A stretch of 64,000 nt of DNA from Sphingobium herbicidovorans (lineage in GTDB: Bacteria; Pseudomonadota; Alphaproteobacteria; Sphingomonadales; Sphingomonadaceae). Location of the stretch: NCBI RefSeq assembly GCF_002080435.1, contig NZ_CP020538.1, positions 1,426,001 to 1,490,000 on the forward strand. Reading direction: 5' to 3'. The position numbers were made by a program, and so were the translations under genes. Shown here in pieces: positions 61,510 to 64,000 of this stretch. The notes under the pieces are model-generated. The model made no database searches. It saw nothing but the letters and a program-made list of their open reading frames with translations, and had not been told where the DNA came from. The stretch's first letter is position 1, and each line of letters starts with the position of its first letter.

Positions 61510-62244
61510 ATGGACGAAGCTGCCTTTCTCGAAAACTATGATCCCGCCGCATATGAACGCCCGTCCGTCGCCGTGGATCTGATCCTGATGAGCGTGGTCG
61601 ATGGCGCGCCTGCCGTGTTGCTGACGCGACGCGACCAACACCCGTTTGTCGGGCAACGGGCGCTGCCCGGCGGCTTCGTCGGGATCGGCGAAAGCCTCGA
61701 TGAGGCGGCACATCGCATCCTCGCCGCGAAGGCGCGGATGTCGGATGCCTATATCGAGCAGCTTTATACGTTCGGGGCGGTCGATCGTGACCCGCGGACG
61801 CGGATCATCAGCGTCGCCTATTTCGCACTCCTTCCGGCGGACCGCTTCGCGGCTGCGCTGAAATCCGCCCCCGAGCTGGCGCTCGCGGAACTCACCGTCC
61901 CATGGCGCGGCGAGACAGGCGGCCCTATCGAGGCGCGCATCGGTGACGGCGATCCTCTGCACCTCGCTTTCGACCACGGCGAGATGCTCAGCCTCGCGGT
62001 GCGTCGCCTGCGCGGCAAGCTCGATTATTCCGGGATCGCCTTCGCGCTCCTGCCCGAGCGTTTCACGTTGCGCGCCTTGCAGGACATCTACGAAGCCATC
62101 CTTGACACCAAGTTCAACAAGCCCGCCTTTCGCCGCCGCATGCTGGATCGCGGCTGGCTGGAAGCGACAGGCGAGCGCGAGACCGGCGCGTCGTTCCGTC
62201 CAGCCGAACTCTATCGATACCGTCAAGCAGAAGGGGAACAATGA
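61510..62244 (+). CDS. nrtR: NrtR-like Nudix-domain transcriptional regulator
   Basis: A 244-residue protein with an N-terminal Nudix fold and a C-terminal winged helix (LLPERFTLRALQDIYEAILDT, NKPAFRRRMLDRGWLEAT), the architecture of NrtR, which senses ADP-ribose and represses NAD genes. The Nudix box keeps GGFVGIGESLDEAAHR but the catalytic Glu positions read ILAAKAR, so it should bind rather than hydrolyse. AAGG precedes the ATG. It ends in an ATGA overlap with the SPFH gene. Confidence 0.85.
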   Translation: MDEAAFLENYDPAAYERPSVAVDLILMSVVDGAPAVLLTRRDQHPFVGQRALPGGFVGIGESLDEAAHRILAAKARMSDAYIEQLYTFGAVDRDPRTRIISVAYFALLPADRFAAALKSAPELALAELTVPWRGETGGPIEARIGDGDPLHLAFDHGEMLSLAVRRLRGKLDYSGIAFALLPERFTLRALQDIYEAILDTKFNKPAFRRRMLDRGWLEATGERETGASFRPAELYRYRQAEGEQ

Positions 62245-63227
62245 TGGCCCACGTCCGCAATTTCAGTTTCGCCGCGCAGCTGCGCGCCGACGCAAGCAGC
62301 CATGTCATCCGATATCGCAAGGGCCGGGTGCGGCAGAGCGGGCGGGGTCTCGTCTTCTGGTTCCGCCCGGAGACCGCCAGCATTGCCGAGCTGCCGATGG
62401 ACGACCGCGAGATGGCGCTCTTCGTTAAGGGGCGCAGCCAGGACTTCCAGACCGTGGCGGTGCAGGGCACGCTGACGTGGCGCGTTGCCGATCCCGAGCT
62501 GCTCGCGGCGCGCGTGGATTTCACGATAGGCCTGCGCAGTGGTAGCTGGACCGCTGAGCCCATTCAGCGCATTGAGACGCGTCTTGCCGGCCTGGTCAAT
62601 CAGGCGGTGCTGCAATATCTCGCACAGGCACCAGTGCAGGCGCTGCTCGATAGGGGGCCGGACCCCTTGCGCGGCGCGCTGCAGGCGGCGCTAGCGCACG
62701 ATCCGGCGCTGGGCGAGATCGGTCTCGAAGTCGTCGCGATCCGGCTCACCAACCTCGCGCCCAGCGCCGAACTGGAACGCGCGCTCCAGACGCCCACCTT
62801 CGAGGCGCTCCAGCAAAAGGCGGATCAGGCGACGTTCGAACGTCGGGCGCTCGCCGTCGAGAAAGAGCGTGCCATCGCCGAGAACGAGCTCGCCAATCGG
62901 ACCGAACTCGCTCGCCGCGAGCAGCAGCTGATCGCGGAGGAAGCCGCAAACGCCCGCACGCGCGCGGCGGGCCTCGCCGAGGCGCAGCAGGTCGAAGCGG
63001 CGGCCGAGGCGGAGCGTATTCGCACCGTGGAGGGCGCCAAGGCAGAGGCCGAGCAGGCGCATATCGCAATCTACCGCGATCTGCCGCCCGCCGTCCTCCT
63101 GGGGCTCGCGGCGCGCGATCTGGCGGGCAAGCTGGATACGATCGAGCATCTGAACGTCACGCCCGATCTGCTATCCAGTCTCCTCGGCGAGTTCCGCCGC
63201 GAAGCGTCTGCGCTTCCGGCCCGGTGA
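62241..63227 (+). CDS. SPFH/band-7 domain protein with coiled-coil tail
   Basis: A 328-residue protein. Residues 10-190 form an SPFH domain (SSHVIRYRKGRVRQSGRG, then FQTVAVQGTLTWRV and LGEIGLEVVAIRLTNLAPS). Residues 190-280 are an uninterrupted Ala/Glu-rich coiled coil (RRALAVEKERAIAENELANR). Unlike flotillins there is no N-terminal membrane anchor, so it may form cytosolic or peripherally attached rings. The start codon overlaps the nrtR stop. Its role with NAD genes is unknown. Confidence 0.85.
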   Translation: MMAHVRNFSFAAQLRADASSHVIRYRKGRVRQSGRGLVFWFRPETASIAELPMDDREMALFVKGRSQDFQTVAVQGTLTWRVADPELLAARVDFTIGLRSGSWTAEPIQRIETRLAGLVNQAVLQYLAQAPVQALLDRGPDPLRGALQAALAHDPALGEIGLEVVAIRLTNLAPSAELERALQTPTFEALQQKADQATFERRALAVEKERAIAENELANRTELARREQQLIAEEAANARTRAAGLAEAQQVEAAAEAERIRTVEGAKAEAEQAHIAIYRDLPPAVLLGLAARDLAGKLDTIEHLNVTPDLLSSLLGEFRREASALPAR

Positions 63228-63234
63228 GGGCGCG

Positions 63235-64000
63235 ATGCCGACCAACAGCCCTCGCGCGGTATTCGTCACTCGGGAGAGCAACTATGAGCTATTGCTCGCG
63301 CGTCATGCGACGCGCGAGCAGGCACGGTTCTTTCTCGAAACGCGCGGCCAGCGGATTGAGACGCTGGAGGATCGCGACTGCCAGCTGCACGATGCGCTGA
63401 AACAGGCGCGGCTGGCGGTGCCGGACGACTGGCGGCAGGCACATGTGCGCCGACCCGACCTCGATCGGTTCCTGTTCGGTCCGGAGGACGTGATTGTGCC
63501 GGTCGGCCAGGACGGGCTGGTCGCCAACGTCGCCAAATATCTCGCCAGCCAACCCGTGCTGGGAGTGAATCCGTCGCCCGATCTCTACGACGGCATCCTC
63601 GTCCGCGTGCCCGTGCGACGGCTCGCCGATCTGCTTCGCGCAGCCGCAGCAGAACAGGCGCCGATCGAGTACCGCACGATGGTCGAAGCCCGGCTTGACA
63701 CCGGAGAGCGCCTGCTTGCGCTCAACGAAGTGTTCGTCGGCCATCGCAGCCACCAGTCCGCGCGTTTCAGCATCGTGGTCAGCAGCGGCCGGGAGGACCA
63801 TAGCTCCAGCGGCCTCATTGTGGCGTCGGGAACCGGCGCCACGGGCTGGGCCCGTTCGATCATGGAATCGATGGGGACGCACGTGCCGCTGACGCCCGAG
63901 GAGCGCGCCGTCGCCTATTTCGTCCGCGAGGCCTTTCCAAGCATTGCAACCGGCACGAGCATACGTGCGGGCAAACTCGCCCACGAGCCGATCGAGGTTA
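63235..64000 (+). CDS. NAD kinase-like protein, 3' end outside window
   Basis: The first 255 residues of a protein starting MPTNSPRAVFVTRES, cut by the window end. The NAD-kinase landmarks appear in order: GQDGLVANVAKYLASQPVLGVNP-type (GGDG loop changed to GQDG, Asp kept), then LALNEVFVGH (the NE motif binding NAD ribose) and GLIVASGTGATGW (family TGSTAY region). Overall it is a divergent NAD kinase or a nucleotide-binding relative. It starts 7 bases after the SPFH gene, in the same operon. Confidence 0.78.
   Translation, partial: MPTNSPRAVFVTRESNYELLLARHATREQARFFLETRGQRIETLEDRDCQLHDALKQARLAVPDDWRQAHVRRPDLDRFLFGPEDVIVPVGQDGLVANVAKYLASQPVLGVNPSPDLYDGILVRVPVRRLADLLRAAAAEQAPIEYRTMVEARLDTGERLLALNEVFVGHRSHQSARFSIVVSSGREDHSSSGLIVASGTGATGWARSIMESMGTHVPLTPEERAVAYFVREAFPSIATGTSIRAGKLAHEPIEV

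Overview
The window is a chromosomal segment of a high-GC alphaproteobacterium, most likely a sphingomonad (Sphingobium, Novosphingobium or Sphingomonas). The protein sequences, the str-S10-spc ribosomal order, the S5 with an Arg/Gly-rich N-terminal extension and the housekeeping neighbours all fit that group; the genus is an inference. Layout: 1-12.4 kb is mixed housekeeping (S41 peptidase start, cytosolic CBS-chemoreceptor, PPK2, PAP2 phosphatase, aspS, rnd, I78 inhibitor lipoprotein, PH-domain protein, lepA, CsgG-like protein, acyltransferase). 13.0-29.9 kb is one long minus-strand block, rpsL-rpsG-fusA-tuf | rpsJ through rplO-secY-adk. 30.6-31.7 kb is an M23 peptidase. 37.0-43.0 kb returns to housekeeping on the minus strand (truncated comM, rlmE, ppx/gppA, a Mth938-like protein, secF, secD, yajC), ending at a tRNA-Pro(GGG) gene at 43.15 kb. 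Two accessory regions interrupt this core. The first (31.75-37.0 kb) carries a serine resolvase with its own inverted-repeat promoter region, small orphan proteins, a coiled-coil membrane protein and a MrcB/DUF3883-like putative nuclease. It abuts a comM gene that is cut off exactly where its Walker A motif should begin, and the missing half of comM is not found on the other side. The second region starts just 3' of tRNA-Pro and runs to the window end. It begins with a conjugation module: an AlpA-like regulator, a candidate oriT made of nested inverted repeats, a ribbon-helix-helix accessory protein, a TraD/TrwB coupling protein and a MOBF relaxase. The three oriT-proximal genes overlap one another and match the trwA-trwB-trwC order of R388-type elements. 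Behind it lies a stack of probable conflict (defence) genes: an overlapping pair made of an unrecognised 384-residue protein and an 1154-residue DUF4062-STAND-TPR protein, a frameshifted gene whose C-terminus carries a HEPN-like Rx4H motif, an IS1111-like insertion sequence and a DUF2971-like protein. The last 4 kb is a divergent cluster that looks built around NAD: radical SAM protein plus nicotinamidase on one strand, and an NrtR-like degenerate Nudix regulator, an SPFH/band-7 coiled-coil protein and an NAD-kinase-like protein (cut by the window end) on the other, sharing one 76-bp control region. The best candidates for something little described are this NAD/SPFH cluster and the two-gene DUF4062-STAND cassette. 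No CRISPR array, rRNA gene or integrase is visible in the window.
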